From assembly GCF_963675815.1 (NCBI RefSeq), contig NZ_OY776574.1, positions 2,660,001 through 2,724,000 on the forward strand: 64,000 bases of DNA, written 5' to 3'. Position 1 is the stretch's first letter. Each line of letters opens with the position of its first letter. Positions 8,758 to 17,997 of the stretch are shown in pieces. The stretch comes from an uncultured Desulfuromusa sp. Its GTDB lineage: Bacteria; Desulfobacterota; Desulfuromonadia; Desulfuromonadales; Geopsychrobacteraceae. The notes below the pieces were generated by a model that made no database searches, had not been told where the DNA came from, and saw only the letters and a program-made list of their open reading frames with translations. Made by a program: the position numbers and the translations under genes.

Positions 8758-9705
8758 ATGATATTTTTGCCACGTGGCGTTCCGGTAAGGCAGAAAGTTA
8801 ATCCTGCACGAATCAATCTCCCTGAAGCAATGGAAAAGTTGCGGAAAGGGGCTTTTACTGGCTATCTTCGTTTTGATGTCCCCCAAGGTTCAGGGGTCAT
8901 TTTGTTTCAGACAGGGCAATTAATCAGTTCAATTTTTGTCGGGACGGATGAAGCTGAGCGTTTGATCGCTTACGATGCTATCGCTAAAATCTTTGAAGTT
9001 TCGATTGCAGGTCACGCTGTCTTGAATATTTATCGGGTATCCTCTGATCTGGTGCTGGGAATTCATGCTCTTCTTCATGGTCGTTATTTGCGGAAAGGTG
9101 AAGACTTAAGCTGTTTTGATGTCGAGGCGTTGCTGACTAATATCAGAAATGAAGGCCTTACTGTTTGTCTGAGGGTTTATGCTGAAGATAAGACAACCCT
9201 TATTTTTTATGACCAAGGCTATGCTTTGGGTTTTTGTTTTGACGGTAAGGTCGAGTTGGAAGCTTCAGCTGATATTTCAAAATCTGTGGCGTTGCTGCCG
9301 GGGGCACGACTGGATGTATTGGAGATTCGGAGTGCCGATGAAATTGTTTTGGCGGATCTCATGGGGTCAGCTGATTTGGGGCCGATTTGGCAGCGCACAC
9401 GCAAGCTGCTGATGGAAGAAAGGCGCAAGCGCGAGGAAACGGCTGTCCGTTCGCAAGAGCAAAATCTGGAAAGTCGACGCCGGCATACCCTGGCTGTGTT
9501 TAAAACGATTGCCGGAAATCATATTGGTAAATTCGGAGTGACCCAGGTTGAAAAAGCCTTTGCCGTTGTCGGCGCGGAGATGACACCGGCAGATTTAGAA
9601 AAATACTATGTTGACCTGCAGCGTCTCGCCAGACTGGTTGCGGGGCAATCAAAAATCTCAGCAATGATAGCGGAGATGAAAAAACAACATGACCAAGAGA
9701 ACTGA
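8758..9705 (+). CDS. DUF4388-like (PATAN-type) protein with coiled coil
   Basis: The 315-residue product begins with a region resembling DUF4388/PATAN domains (KGAFTGYLRFD, VILFQTGQLISSIFVG), which are found with two-component and motility regulators in delta-proteobacteria. A second, similar beta-rich half follows (TTLIFYDQGYALGFCFDG), then a charged helix (RKLLMEERRKREET) and a C-terminal helical domain. There is no catalytic motif or membrane segment. The ATG at 8758 is preceded by GGAG; a TTG at 8737 would put that site inside the gene. The link to signalling is inferred from the domain type only. Confidence 0.65.
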   Translation: MIFLPRGVPVRQKVNPARINLPEAMEKLRKGAFTGYLRFDVPQGSGVILFQTGQLISSIFVGTDEAERLIAYDAIAKIFEVSIAGHAVLNIYRVSSDLVLGIHALLHGRYLRKGEDLSCFDVEALLTNIRNEGLTVCLRVYAEDKTTLIFYDQGYALGFCFDGKVELEASADISKSVALLPGARLDVLEIRSADEIVLADLMGSADLGPIWQRTRKLLMEERRKREETAVRSQEQNLESRRRHTLAVFKTIAGNHIGKFGVTQVEKAFAVVGAEMTPADLEKYYVDLQRLARLVAGQSKISAMIAEMKKQHDQEN

Positions 9706-9791
9706 AAACAGAAATGGGATACTCATTGAATAATAATTTGTACAATATAGCTGCGATCTAACTTCTAGTCAGTATGGATTGCTGTTTGTTC

Positions 9792-9820
9792 TTGACCACT
9801 TCAATGCTTTGAATTATATC
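9792..9820 (+). promoter_or_regulatory. Sigma-70-type promoter of the liv operon
   Basis: TTGACC at 9792-9797 and TATATC at 9815-9820 are separated by exactly 17 bases, 58 bases before the livJ start. The bases TTGTTTGTTCTT occur twice nearby (about 9784 and 9839) and could be a regulator site, though that is speculative. Confidence 0.5.
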
Positions 9821-9878
9821 TATCAGTTCTATAAACCATTGTTTGTTCTTACAACCATGAAATTCAGGAGGCACACGC

Positions 9879-10994
9879 ATGAAGAAAATGACGGTTTTAA
9901 TATCTACTTTAGCTTTTGTCTTAAGCATGACCTCTATCGGTTTTGCGGCTGACACCATTAAACTTGGCGTTGCCGGTCCTCACAGTGGTGACCTCGCTCC
10001 TTACGGCATTCCGGCAATGAAAGCGGCTCAGTTGGTTGTCAAGCAGGTCAATGCTAAAGGTGGAGTCCTTGGAAAACAGGTAGAACTGCTGATTCAAGAT
10101 GACCAGTGTAAGCCGGAAATCGCAACAAACACAGCGACAAAACTGGTAACTGATGGTGCTGATGTTGTTCTTGGTCATATTTGTTCCGGTGCAACCAAAG
10201 CAGCTCTCGGAATCTACAAAGATGCAAAAATTCCAGTTATGTCTCCTTCGGCAACAAACCCACCATTGACTCAGAGTGGTGATTATCCAAACTTTTTCCG
10301 TACCATTGCGTCTGATGACATGCAGGCTAAATTGGCTGTAGATTTTGCCATCAACACCCTTGGAGTAAAAAAGGTTGCCGTTCTGCATGACAAAGGTGAC
10401 TACGGTAAGGGGTTTGCCGATTTTGCGAAGCAGTACTTAGACGAATCGGGTAAAGTTGAAGTTGTTTTGTTTGAGGGAATTACCCCGGGAGCCATGGACT
10501 ATTCCTCCATCGTGCAAAAAGTTCGTAAAAATAAAGCAGAAGCTCTGATTTTTGGCGGGTACCATCCTGAGGCTTCCAAACTGGTTTCACAGATGAGTCG
10601 TAAACGTCTTAAAACTGTCTTTATTTCTGATGATGGCGTTAAAGATGACAGCTTCCTCAAGGTTGCCGGTGATGCTGCAAACGGCGCTTATATGACCGGA
10701 CCTCGCGATCTTTCCAAAATTGCTCTTAATGCTGCAGCAACGGCTGAATTTAAGGCTGAGTATGGTGCTGAGCCAGGTGCTTTCTATCAAGAAGGTTATT
10801 CTGCAGCTCTGGCGTTGTTGAATGCTATTGAAAAAGCCGGATCCACCGATTATGAAGCCGTTACCAACGCACTTCGCACTCAGTATGTTGATACCCCTGT
10901 CGGCAAAATTAAGTTTGACAGCAGGGGAGATGCTGAAGGTGTTGGCTTCTCAGTTTATACCGTTGAAAATGGTGCATTTAAAGAACTTAAATAA
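9879..10994 (+). CDS. livJ: Branched-chain amino acid ABC transporter, periplasmic binding protein
   Basis: This 371-residue binding protein captures leucine, isoleucine or valine (or related amino acids) in the periplasm for the LivHMGF transporter. The first 23 residues form a clean signal peptide (KKMTVLISTLAFVLSMTSIGFAA). The mature protein has the type I periplasmic fold of the family: LGVAGPHSGDLAPYG near the start, DDQCKPEIA, VLGHICSGATKAA and the MSPSATNPPLT hinge segment. AGGAGG lies nine bases before the ATG. It is the first gene of the operon and is followed by an intercistronic hairpin. The exact ligand cannot be read from sequence; livK would be an equally fair name. Confidence 0.95.
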   Translation: MKKMTVLISTLAFVLSMTSIGFAADTIKLGVAGPHSGDLAPYGIPAMKAAQLVVKQVNAKGGVLGKQVELLIQDDQCKPEIATNTATKLVTDGADVVLGHICSGATKAALGIYKDAKIPVMSPSATNPPLTQSGDYPNFFRTIASDDMQAKLAVDFAINTLGVKKVAVLHDKGDYGKGFADFAKQYLDESGKVEVVLFEGITPGAMDYSSIVQKVRKNKAEALIFGGYHPEASKLVSQMSRKRLKTVFISDDGVKDDSFLKVAGDAANGAYMTGPRDLSKIALNAAATAEFKAEYGAEPGAFYQEGYSAALALLNAIEKAGSTDYEAVTNALRTQYVDTPVGKIKFDSRGDAEGVGFSVYTVENGAFKELK

Positions 10995-11051
10995 AGAATC
11001 GTCTAAAGAACAGCGTTTATTGTAAGCCGGTGTGCGCTGTTTTCTGAGCCA

Positions 11052-11084
11052 TCAGGGGGCTGGTATAATTTACCAGTCCCCTGA
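11052..11084 (+). promoter_or_regulatory. Intercistronic stem-loop between livJ and livH
   Basis: TCAGGGGGCTGGTA pairs with TACCAGTCCCCTGA across a TAAT/TT loop (one mismatch). It lacks a T-tract, so it is more likely a 3' stabiliser or partial attenuator that lets livJ be made in excess of the permease. That role is an inference from the usual stoichiometry of binding-protein operons. Confidence 0.6.
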
Positions 11085-11168
11085 AGCTTTGTGGAAAGAG
11101 GACGCTGCGCTTATTTCCTGTCACAAGTCGTCTCATTCTTTGATTCATTTTTGCGAGAAACTCATCTT

Positions 11169-12071
11169 ATGGAATATTTTCTTGAACTTTTCTTTGGTGG
11201 ACTAACCCGGGGAAGTATTTATGCCCTGATAGCTCTGGGCTACACCATGGTCTACGGCATCATTCAACTGATTAATTTTGCCCATGGCGAGATTTATATG
11301 ATCGGAGCGTTTGTCGCTTTGATTGTCGCTGGAGTTTGTACTATTTATGGACTGAGTGGCGTTTCTATTTTGATTCTTGCGGGAATCATTGCCGTAATCT
11401 ATGCCTGTGCATATGGCTATACTCTGGAAAAAGTTGCTTACCGTCCGTTGCGTGGTGCTCCACGTCTTTCTCCACTCATCAGCGCGATTGGTATGTCAAT
11501 TTTTTTACAGAATTATGTTCTTCTGGCTCAGACCTCTGATTTCCTCCCTTTTCCCCGTTTGATCCCTGATTTTGCTTTCATGGAGCCGGTAGCACATATT
11601 ATTGGTTCTCCGGAGTTGGTGATTTTGATCACAACGGTCGTGACGATGATTCTTTTGACATTGTTGATCAAAAAAACCAAAGTCGGCAAGGCAATGCGGG
11701 CGACTCAGCAGGATATGAATATGGCCCGTCTGGTCGGGGTTAATGTTGATAGGATTATTTCACTGACGTTTATAATAGGTTCTGCTTTGGCGGCAATTGG
11801 CGGAGTTCTTGTGGCTTCCTACATCGGGCAGGTTAATTTTTATATCGGTTTTCTTGCCGGAGTTAAAGCCTTTACGGCGGCTGTTCTGGGTGGCATAGGT
11901 TCTATTCCTGGTGCGGTTCTTGGTGGGCTGGTGCTTGGATGGGCAGAAAGTTTTGCCGCCGGTTATATCTCCAGTGACTATGAGGATGTTTTTACCTTTG
12001 GTCTGCTGGTCCTTATCTTAACCCTGCGTCCTGCTGGAATTCTTGGCAAGGCGCGTAAGCAGAAAGTTTAA
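11169..12071 (+). CDS. livH: Branched-chain amino acid ABC transporter permease LivH
   Basis: This 300-residue inner-membrane permease forms the channel with LivM. It starts with the typical LivH segment EYFLELFFGGLTRGSIYALIALGYTMVYGII and contains INFAHGE, the conserved EAA-like loop ATQQDMNMARLVGVN and a run of about eight hydrophobic segments. The ATG at 11169 matches family length (E. coli 308); a GTG at 11091 would add 26 residues not seen in the family. The ribosome binding site is weak, so translation may depend on the upstream transcript structure. Confidence 0.95.
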   Translation: MEYFLELFFGGLTRGSIYALIALGYTMVYGIIQLINFAHGEIYMIGAFVALIVAGVCTIYGLSGVSILILAGIIAVIYACAYGYTLEKVAYRPLRGAPRLSPLISAIGMSIFLQNYVLLAQTSDFLPFPRLIPDFAFMEPVAHIIGSPELVILITTVVTMILLTLLIKKTKVGKAMRATQQDMNMARLVGVNVDRIISLTFIIGSALAAIGGVLVASYIGQVNFYIGFLAGVKAFTAAVLGGIGSIPGAVLGGLVLGWAESFAAGYISSDYEDVFTFGLLVLILTLRPAGILGKARKQKV

Positions 12072-12082
12072 AGGGGGCGGAT

Positions 12083-13300
12083 ATGATACAGAATTTAAAA
12101 CAATCACTGTTGGTATCGATCTGGTTTGTTTTTTTGACCTTTCCACTCATGGTCGTCCGCGTTAATACGATGGACCAGGTGGTCGTCTGGCGCTGGATGA
12201 ATATGCTTTGGGTGGCACTTGCGAGTTTCGTCCTCTCCTATTTCTGGCGTTACATGATGACGCGTCAGCAATTACGGAAAAAGGTTGCTGACGAAGGGAT
12301 AGAGACGCGTAGCAAATTGCAGCTTTTGCTGGAAGACATGTCCTTTCGCTATAAGGCAATGGGTGTGTTATTGGTGGCAGCACTGATATTCCCACAGGTC
12401 TTTGATACTTATCAAAGCACCATTATGATTTCGGCATTGATCTATGTCGTTTTGGGATTAGGGCTGAACATCAGTGTCGGATTGGCCGGATTGCTGGATC
12501 TTGGTTATGTGGCTTTTTTTGGTGTCGGTGCCTATTCCTATGCACTTCTAAACCACCACTTTGATCTCGGTTTCTGGATTACGTTGCCGATTGGCGGGAT
12601 TCTTGGCTGTCTTTTCGGGATTGTTCTGGGCTTCCCTATTTTACGATTGCGGGGTGACTACCTGGCGATAGTAACCTTGGGATTCGGGATGATTTTCAAG
12701 GTGGTGATGGAAAACTGGGACAGTTTGTCTTTTGGCCCAAGCGGGATTGCCAATATCGACAAACCCAGTTTGTTTGGTATGGATATGAGTCTGGCCGATT
12801 CTACGATCTATATCTATTATATTATGATTGTTCTGGTGATCTTTACTATCCTGGTGACCAACCGTTTAAAAAACAGCAGGATCGGTCGAGCCTGGATCGC
12901 TATGCGTGAAGACGAGATTGCTTGCGTTGCTATGGGAATTGACATGGCTCGAACCAAGTTATCCGCTTATGCCCTTGGCGCTTTCTGGGCAGGAATGGTT
13001 GGTGTTCTTTTTGCTGCAAAAACAACCTTTATTAACCCAGCCAGTTTTACTTTCATGGAGTCGGCAATCATTCTTTCGATTGTGGTTCTTGGGGGAATGG
13101 GATCAATTCTGGGCGTTATTCTCGGGGCATTTATATTGATACTTCTCCCTGAATATATGCGTGCGTTTTCTGAATATAGAATGCTGGCTTTTGGAGCGGC
13201 GATGGTGTTGATGATGATTTTCCGTCCTCAGGGAATTATTAGTAATCTTCGACAGATTTACCAATATAAAGGTTTGAAGGATAAGACGAACAATGGCTGA
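12083..13300 (+). CDS. livM: Branched-chain amino acid ABC transporter permease LivM
   Basis: The 405-residue partner of LivH has the family motifs GLGLNISVGLAGLLDLGYVAFFGVGAYSYALL (hydrophobic core with conserved glycines), LRLRGDYLAIVTLGFG and the cytoplasmic loop GRAWIAMREDEIACVAMG that contacts the ATPases. The first 115 residues add two or three membrane segments and a basic loop, as in E. coli LivM. GGGGGCGG lies just before the ATG, 11 bases after livH. Its end overlaps livG by eight bases. Confidence 0.95.
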   Translation: MIQNLKQSLLVSIWFVFLTFPLMVVRVNTMDQVVVWRWMNMLWVALASFVLSYFWRYMMTRQQLRKKVADEGIETRSKLQLLLEDMSFRYKAMGVLLVAALIFPQVFDTYQSTIMISALIYVVLGLGLNISVGLAGLLDLGYVAFFGVGAYSYALLNHHFDLGFWITLPIGGILGCLFGIVLGFPILRLRGDYLAIVTLGFGMIFKVVMENWDSLSFGPSGIANIDKPSLFGMDMSLADSTIYIYYIMIVLVIFTILVTNRLKNSRIGRAWIAMREDEIACVAMGIDMARTKLSAYALGAFWAGMVGVLFAAKTTFINPASFTFMESAIILSIVVLGGMGSILGVILGAFILILLPEYMRAFSEYRMLAFGAAMVLMMIFRPQGIISNLRQIYQYKGLKDKTNNG

Positions 13301-14093
13301 AAAAAAACATAAGTTATTGGATGTTAGGGGGCTGACGATGGATTTCGGCGGTCTCCGGGCAGTCGACAGTGTCACTCTGGAAGTCCACGAAGGCGAGATT
13401 GCAGCGCTGATTGGTCCGAATGGCGCCGGTAAAACCACTTTTTTTAACTGTATAACCGGGATATATAACCCTACAAAGGGTGATATTCTGCTGCATCCCA
13501 AAGGATTGGATTCTCGTCGCTTAAACGGTTTAAAGCCAAACAAGGTGACGGAGATGGGATTAGCGCGAACCTTTCAGAACATTCGTCTGTTTCCGGATAT
13601 GACGGTTCTTGAAAATGTCATGATCGGACGCCATTGCCGCACCAAGGCTGGTATTTTTAGGGCAATCATCAAGGACAAAAGTGTTCGAGAGGAAGAACAG
13701 CTTATCGTTGAGTCAAGTTATCAACTGCTTGAAAAAGTCGGTCTGGAAAATTTTGCTAACGATTTTTCCAAAAATCTTCCCTATGGAGCACAGAGACGAC
13801 TGGAAATTGCCAGAGCCATGGCAACGGATCCTTTCCTGCTGTTACTGGATGAACCCGCTGCAGGAATGAACCCTCAGGAGACCGATGAACTTGATTGTCT
13901 GATTCGCAAGATCAGTGAAGAAGAAAAAATTGCAATTTTGCTAATTGAACATGATATGAAGTTAGTTATGAATATTTCTAATCCTATATATGTCATGGAA
14001 TACGGTAAAAAAATAGCTGAAGGAAGTCCTCAGGAAATCAAGGACAATCCAAAGGTTGTTGAGGCTTATCTGGGAGAAGAAACAGATGCTTAA
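13293..14093 (+). CDS. livG: Branched-chain amino acid ABC transporter ATPase LivG
   Basis: This 266-residue ATPase has Walker A GPNGAGKTT, the Q-loop region ARTFQNIRLF, an ABC signature of the LivG type (LPYGAQRRLEIARA, where YGAQ stands for LSGGQ), Walker B LLLLDEPAAGMNP and the switch histidine in LLIEHDM. It energises import through LivHM together with LivF. The start overlaps livM by eight bases and its own stop overlaps livF by eight, so the four transport genes are translationally coupled. Confidence 0.96.
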   Translation: MAEKKHKLLDVRGLTMDFGGLRAVDSVTLEVHEGEIAALIGPNGAGKTTFFNCITGIYNPTKGDILLHPKGLDSRRLNGLKPNKVTEMGLARTFQNIRLFPDMTVLENVMIGRHCRTKAGIFRAIIKDKSVREEEQLIVESSYQLLEKVGLENFANDFSKNLPYGAQRRLEIARAMATDPFLLLLDEPAAGMNPQETDELDCLIRKISEEEKIAILLIEHDMKLVMNISNPIYVMEYGKKIAEGSPQEIKDNPKVVEAYLGEETDA

Positions 14094-14793
14094 ATTACAG
14101 AATATCCAAACATACTATGGAAATATTCAAGCACTTAAAGATGTTACGATTGAGATCAAAGAGGGAGAGATTGTGGCCCTTATCGGTGCCAATGGAGCGG
14201 GGAAAACAACGACTCTTATGTCAATTTGCGGTATCACTCCGCCGCGATCCGGTGAAATTTTTCTGGACGGAGATCCTTTAAAAGGTGTGTCTGCCGATAA
14301 AATCGTGCAAAAGGGAATTGTTCAGGTTCCTGAAGGGCGAAGAATCTTTCCCGATCTGACTGTGCAGGAAAATCTGGAAATGGGTGCTTTTCTGCGCAAG
14401 AATAAACGCCTGATTCAGCAGGATTTGAATTATGTCATGACTTTGTTTCCTATTCTTGAGAATCGGCGGAATCAACTTGGTGGAACACTCTCTGGTGGTG
14501 AACAACAGATGCTCGCAATTTCGAGAGCGCTTATGGCTCGGCCACGAATTCTACTGCTTGATGAACCTTCTCTGGGGTTAGCACCGCTAATTATTAAGCA
14601 AATTTTTGAAATTATTCGTAAAATAAACAAAGAAAGCAATACGACTATCTTTCTGGTTGAGCAGAATGCAAATCAGGCTTTAAAGTTGGCCGACCGTGGA
14701 TACGTTATGGAAAATGGACGTATTACCTTGGTTGATTCCGCTGAAAAACTGCTTGAAAATGATGATGTTCGCAAAGCGTATTTAGGGATGTAG
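14086..14793 (+). CDS. livF: Branched-chain amino acid ABC transporter ATPase LivF
   Basis: The 235-residue second ATPase has Walker A GANGAGKTT, the LivF-typical VQVPEGRRIFPDLTV, signature LSGGEQQMLAI, Walker B ILLLDEPSLGLAP and switch FLVEQN. The ATG at 14086 lies inside the end of livG and gives the usual family start LKLQNIQTYYGN; an upstream in-frame ATG at 14056 would add ten residues. The operon ends with a terminator 21 bases after the stop. Confidence 0.96.
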   Translation: MLKLQNIQTYYGNIQALKDVTIEIKEGEIVALIGANGAGKTTTLMSICGITPPRSGEIFLDGDPLKGVSADKIVQKGIVQVPEGRRIFPDLTVQENLEMGAFLRKNKRLIQQDLNYVMTLFPILENRRNQLGGTLSGGEQQMLAISRALMARPRILLLDEPSLGLAPLIIKQIFEIIRKINKESNTTIFLVEQNANQALKLADRGYVMENGRITLVDSAEKLLENDDVRKAYLGM

Positions 14794-14814
14794 AGGGGGG
14801 TATTTCACAATTTT

Positions 14815-14840
14815 AAGCGCTCGTTCTGAGCGCTTTTTTA
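14815..14840 (+). terminator. Rho-independent terminator of the liv operon
   Basis: AAGCGCTC/GAGCGCTT forms an eight-pair stem with loop GTTCT, followed by a T-rich tract (TTTTTATTTCTTTT). Confidence 0.92.
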
Positions 14841-14937
14841 TTTCTTTTCAATCCTATTTCCACCTTTTGATGGGCTTTGCATACGAAAGAATTTTATAGT
14901 ACTATTCAAAATCCCTTTCAACGGAGATAGAAGATAG

Positions 14938-16260
14938 ATGAGAGATCTATTTTCAACCGTCACTAAAAAAGTCATTATAGGTTATTTGGTTATTGTTCTC
15001 TTTAGCCTTTTGGCCGTCGGTTTTGCTTTATTCAAGTTACATCAGCAAACCCGTGATACAGAGAATTTGGTCAATATCGAATTTCGTACTTTCGAGCTTG
15101 TTCGTGATTTGCAGCAGAACTTGCTCGCCCAGGAAAATATTGAAAAACAACTGTTAATTCTTCGTGATCCCGCTCTCAGTGAACTGCGAATAAATCGAAA
15201 TAATGAATTTACACGCTATGTCCTTGCCTTGAAACGACCTCCTCTCACTACGGAAGTGCAGGATTTAATTAAACTTCTAAACGCCTACCGCCAGGCGGTA
15301 AATCAATTAACCGCTGTGTTGTATCTTGGTGATTGGACACAAGCACAGCAGCTATCAACTGACAAAACTGTTGCTTTAAGGGTTCAGCTATTAAATTTTC
15401 TTGCTGATTTCAGACAGCAACAACAGCAGAAAATCAACACTGAACTGGGCCGCTTACCTGAACATACTGGGGCGGCGTTTCAAATGACTGTTTTTTTGAG
15501 TTTGCTGGGTATTTGCCTTTCTGCACCAGTCGCCATTGCTGTTATTGTGAATATTCACCGATCTGTGAAAGAGCTTAAAAAGGCGACCCAGAAAATTTCT
15601 GCAGGGAGATTTGACCACTATCCCGAGATTACCGGCAATGACGAGTTTGCACAGCTGGCTAATGATTTTGCTCTGATGGGGCAGAAGTTGACTGAACTGG
15701 AGCAATTGCATCTGGATGCCAACCCATTGACATTATTGCCTGGAAACCTGGCGATTGATCGTGAAATCGAAATGCGCATCAGCAATAATCAGCCTTTTTC
15801 TCATCTCTATATTGATTTGGATAACTTTAAGGTTTACAGCGATCGTTACGGTTATAAGGCAGGAAGTGATGTCCTTGCCAAAGTCGGGGAGCTGCTTAAA
15901 CAGATTGTGGGTGAGCATGGAAGTTCACAGGACCTTGTCGGGCATATCGGCGGTGATGATTATGTGATTTTGAGTGATATAAGCTCGGGAGAGTTATTGG
16001 CGCAAAAAATTATCGAAGGGTTTAATGCTTTGGTGCCGACTTTTTATAATGAAGAGGATCGTAAGGCGGGTTCCTTTGCTGGTGAGGATCGCTATGGCGT
16101 CAAACGAACTTTTCCCCTGATGACGATTTCGATCGCAGTTATTGCCTCAGATCGATATGAATATCCCTCACGACTGGCAATCAGCCAGGATTGTGCCAGA
16201 GTCAAGGAGTACCTGAAAATTCAGGAGGGGAGTAACTATATGCTGGAAAGACGAAAATAG
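14938..16260 (+). CDS. Membrane GGDEF-family protein with HAMP domain and altered active site
   Basis: The 440-residue protein has an N-terminal membrane helix (about 10-34), a roughly 150-residue helical periplasmic sensor, a second helix (about 181-205), a HAMP segment (about 206-260) and a GGDEF domain. The signature reads GGDDY (about 338-342), and the usual D-P-L-T-x-L-P-N-R motif reads NPLTLLPGN. Glu at the fourth signature position normally helps bind metal, so cyclase activity is doubtful; some such proteins act as c-di-GMP or GTP sensors. No RxxD inhibitory site is evident. A lipoprotein gene follows by two bases. Confidence 0.85.
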   Translation: MRDLFSTVTKKVIIGYLVIVLFSLLAVGFALFKLHQQTRDTENLVNIEFRTFELVRDLQQNLLAQENIEKQLLILRDPALSELRINRNNEFTRYVLALKRPPLTTEVQDLIKLLNAYRQAVNQLTAVLYLGDWTQAQQLSTDKTVALRVQLLNFLADFRQQQQQKINTELGRLPEHTGAAFQMTVFLSLLGICLSAPVAIAVIVNIHRSVKELKKATQKISAGRFDHYPEITGNDEFAQLANDFALMGQKLTELEQLHLDANPLTLLPGNLAIDREIEMRISNNQPFSHLYIDLDNFKVYSDRYGYKAGSDVLAKVGELLKQIVGEHGSSQDLVGHIGGDDYVILSDISSGELLAQKIIEGFNALVPTFYNEEDRKAGSFAGEDRYGVKRTFPLMTISIAVIASDRYEYPSRLAISQDCARVKEYLKIQEGSNYMLERRK

Positions 16261-16262
16261 TT

Positions 16263-16643
16263 GTGAAAGTATTTTTTATTTTACTGATATCCATGTTTCT
16301 TTGCAGTTGTGCCTATCTGTGTCCACAACCAAAGCAGGCGTTATTACAGGATCAACAGAGTTTTGTCCTGGCGTTTGAAGATTTTCAAACGACTCACCGG
16401 CTAGAGGGTCTGCAAAAACTTGTTGTTGACTTTCCTGACAGTTCCTGGGCTTCTCGAGCTAAGACGATTATTCTTTATTCTCAAGAGCTTGATCAGCGTA
16501 AGAAGCAAAATGAAAAACTAAGAGAAACGGTGGAACAGCAAGCCCTTGAAATGGAACAGCTGAACGTTCTGAATCAAAAACTGACAGAGAAGCTGGAACA
16601 ATTCAAAAGTCTATTGATTCAATCGGAACAGCATCCACAGTAA
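16263..16643 (+). CDS. Small lipoprotein with C-terminal coiled coil
   Basis: This 126-residue protein starts with a lipoprotein signal (VFFILLISMFLCSC), with the lipid-carrying Cys at 14 or 16. The mature part begins with an amphipathic region (FEDFQTTHRLEGLQKLVVDFPDSSWASRA, reminiscent of TPR-like YfiO/BamD helices) and ends in a Gln/Glu/Lys/Leu coiled coil (about 78-120). The GTG start lies two bases after the GGDEF gene's stop, so the two are probably coexpressed and may act together at the envelope. I recognise no named family. Confidence 0.75.
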   Translation: MKVFFILLISMFLCSCAYLCPQPKQALLQDQQSFVLAFEDFQTTHRLEGLQKLVVDFPDSSWASRAKTIILYSQELDQRKKQNEKLRETVEQQALEMEQLNVLNQKLTEKLEQFKSLLIQSEQHPQ

Positions 16644-16676
16644 TAATTCTGATCGCTTCCATATCAGGATCTCTGG

Positions 16677-17741
16677 TCAGACTTTTGCCCGCTCGTATTG
16701 TGCCGGCCAGGAACCATTGTCTTTAAGAATCTGTGCCGCATGTAATGGCCAGTAGGGATCACGCAATAGCTCTCTTCCCAGAAATACCGCATCTGCAAGC
16801 CCTGTTACAATAATCTGTTCCGCTTGCGCCGGCTCGGTGATTAATCCAACCGCTGCTGTTTTAATTTTAACTTGACTCTTTATCTCTGTTGCCATGGGGG
16901 TTTGGAACCCCGGTCCGACAGGTATGACTGCGTCAGCGACCAGCCCACCTGATGAACAATCGATCAGATCAATGCCAAGTTTTTTCAACTGTCGACAGAA
17001 CTCGAGTGACTGCTCCACATCCCAACCCCCATCGACCCAATCTGTTGTCGAAATTCTCACAAACATAGGCAGGTTTTCCGGCCAGAGATCGCGGACAGTT
17101 TTTGCAATCCGTAATGGAAAGCGCATGCGGTTTTCTAATGATCCACCAAACTCATCAGTGCGATGGTTGCTCAATGGAGACAGGAATTGATGCAGCAGAT
17201 ATCCGTGTGCAGCATGTAACTCTACGACTTGGAAACCTGCCTGGAGGGAGCGGCGCGTTGCTGCAGAAAACTGATTGTTGATGTTGTCCAGATCTTCAAT
17301 CGTGGCCTCTCTGGGAGTTTGAAAATCTGCCATGAAAGGTATTGGACTGGGAGCCAGTGACTGCCAACCTCGATTCTCCGAAGACAGGGGAGTTCCTCCC
17401 AACCAGGGAGCGGAAACCGATGCTTTGCGTCCTGCATGAGCAAGTTGAATCCCGGCAATAGAACCTTGTGCTTTGATGAAATCGACTATTGGAATAAAAG
17501 CTTCCGCGTGTTCATCACTCCAGATACCAAGATCATCCGGACTGATTCTTCCTTCTTGAGTAACAGCCGTCGCTTCAGTGACGACAAGCCCACATTTGCC
17601 GACTGCACGGCTACCATAATGAACCAGGTGCCAGTCCTGTGGTTTCCCGTTTGAACTCGAATACTGGCACATCGGGGACATAAAAATTCGATTTGGAATA
17701 ACGATTTCACGAAGTTTTAATGGTGTGAATAGTTGGCTCAT
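16677..17741 (-). CDS. namA: Old yellow enzyme family NAD(P)H:flavin oxidoreductase (YqjM/NamA-like)
   Basis: This 354-residue TIM-barrel flavoenzyme would reduce activated C=C bonds using FMN and NAD(P)H. It carries the YqjM-type motifs: SPMCQYSS with the redox-tuning Cys near residue 25, HYGSRAVGKCGLVVTEATAV, QLAHAGRKAS, the substrate-binding HAAHGYLLHQFLSPLSN, and VGLITEPAQAEQI near the phosphate site. AAAGGAGC precedes the ATG. It is a single gene with no obvious partner. The physiological substrate cannot be told. Confidence 0.92.
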   Translation of the reverse strand: MSQLFTPLKLREIVIPNRIFMSPMCQYSSSNGKPQDWHLVHYGSRAVGKCGLVVTEATAVTQEGRISPDDLGIWSDEHAEAFIPIVDFIKAQGSIAGIQLAHAGRKASVSAPWLGGTPLSSENRGWQSLAPSPIPFMADFQTPREATIEDLDNINNQFSAATRRSLQAGFQVVELHAAHGYLLHQFLSPLSNHRTDEFGGSLENRMRFPLRIAKTVRDLWPENLPMFVRISTTDWVDGGWDVEQSLEFCRQLKKLGIDLIDCSSGGLVADAVIPVGPGFQTPMATEIKSQVKIKTAAVGLITEPAQAEQIIVTGLADAVFLGRELLRDPYWPLHAAQILKDNGSWPAQYERAKV

Positions 17742-17997
17742 TTGCTGCTCCTTTATGCCGTGATCATTGTTTTTATAGAGTATTGAATTTTAACTTTTTT
17801 TTCTACCAACAAACGCAGAGAAATTCATGATGTTTTTTGATTGTACCGTGTAACTGGTTGAAAAATAGACAAAAGAAGATAAAATTGAATGAGAAATCTT
17901 GATTGAATATTTCATCTGTTGTTTTGTTTTCTGATGGATCGAATGCAGGCGATCCGTCGGATGGTTGTCATCCTGTGTTGAGAAAAGGAGATGTGCT

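Noticed and set aside
11091..11168. N-terminal extension of livH from a GTG at 11091
   Set aside because: The family begins at the ATG 11169 and the extension has no homologous features.
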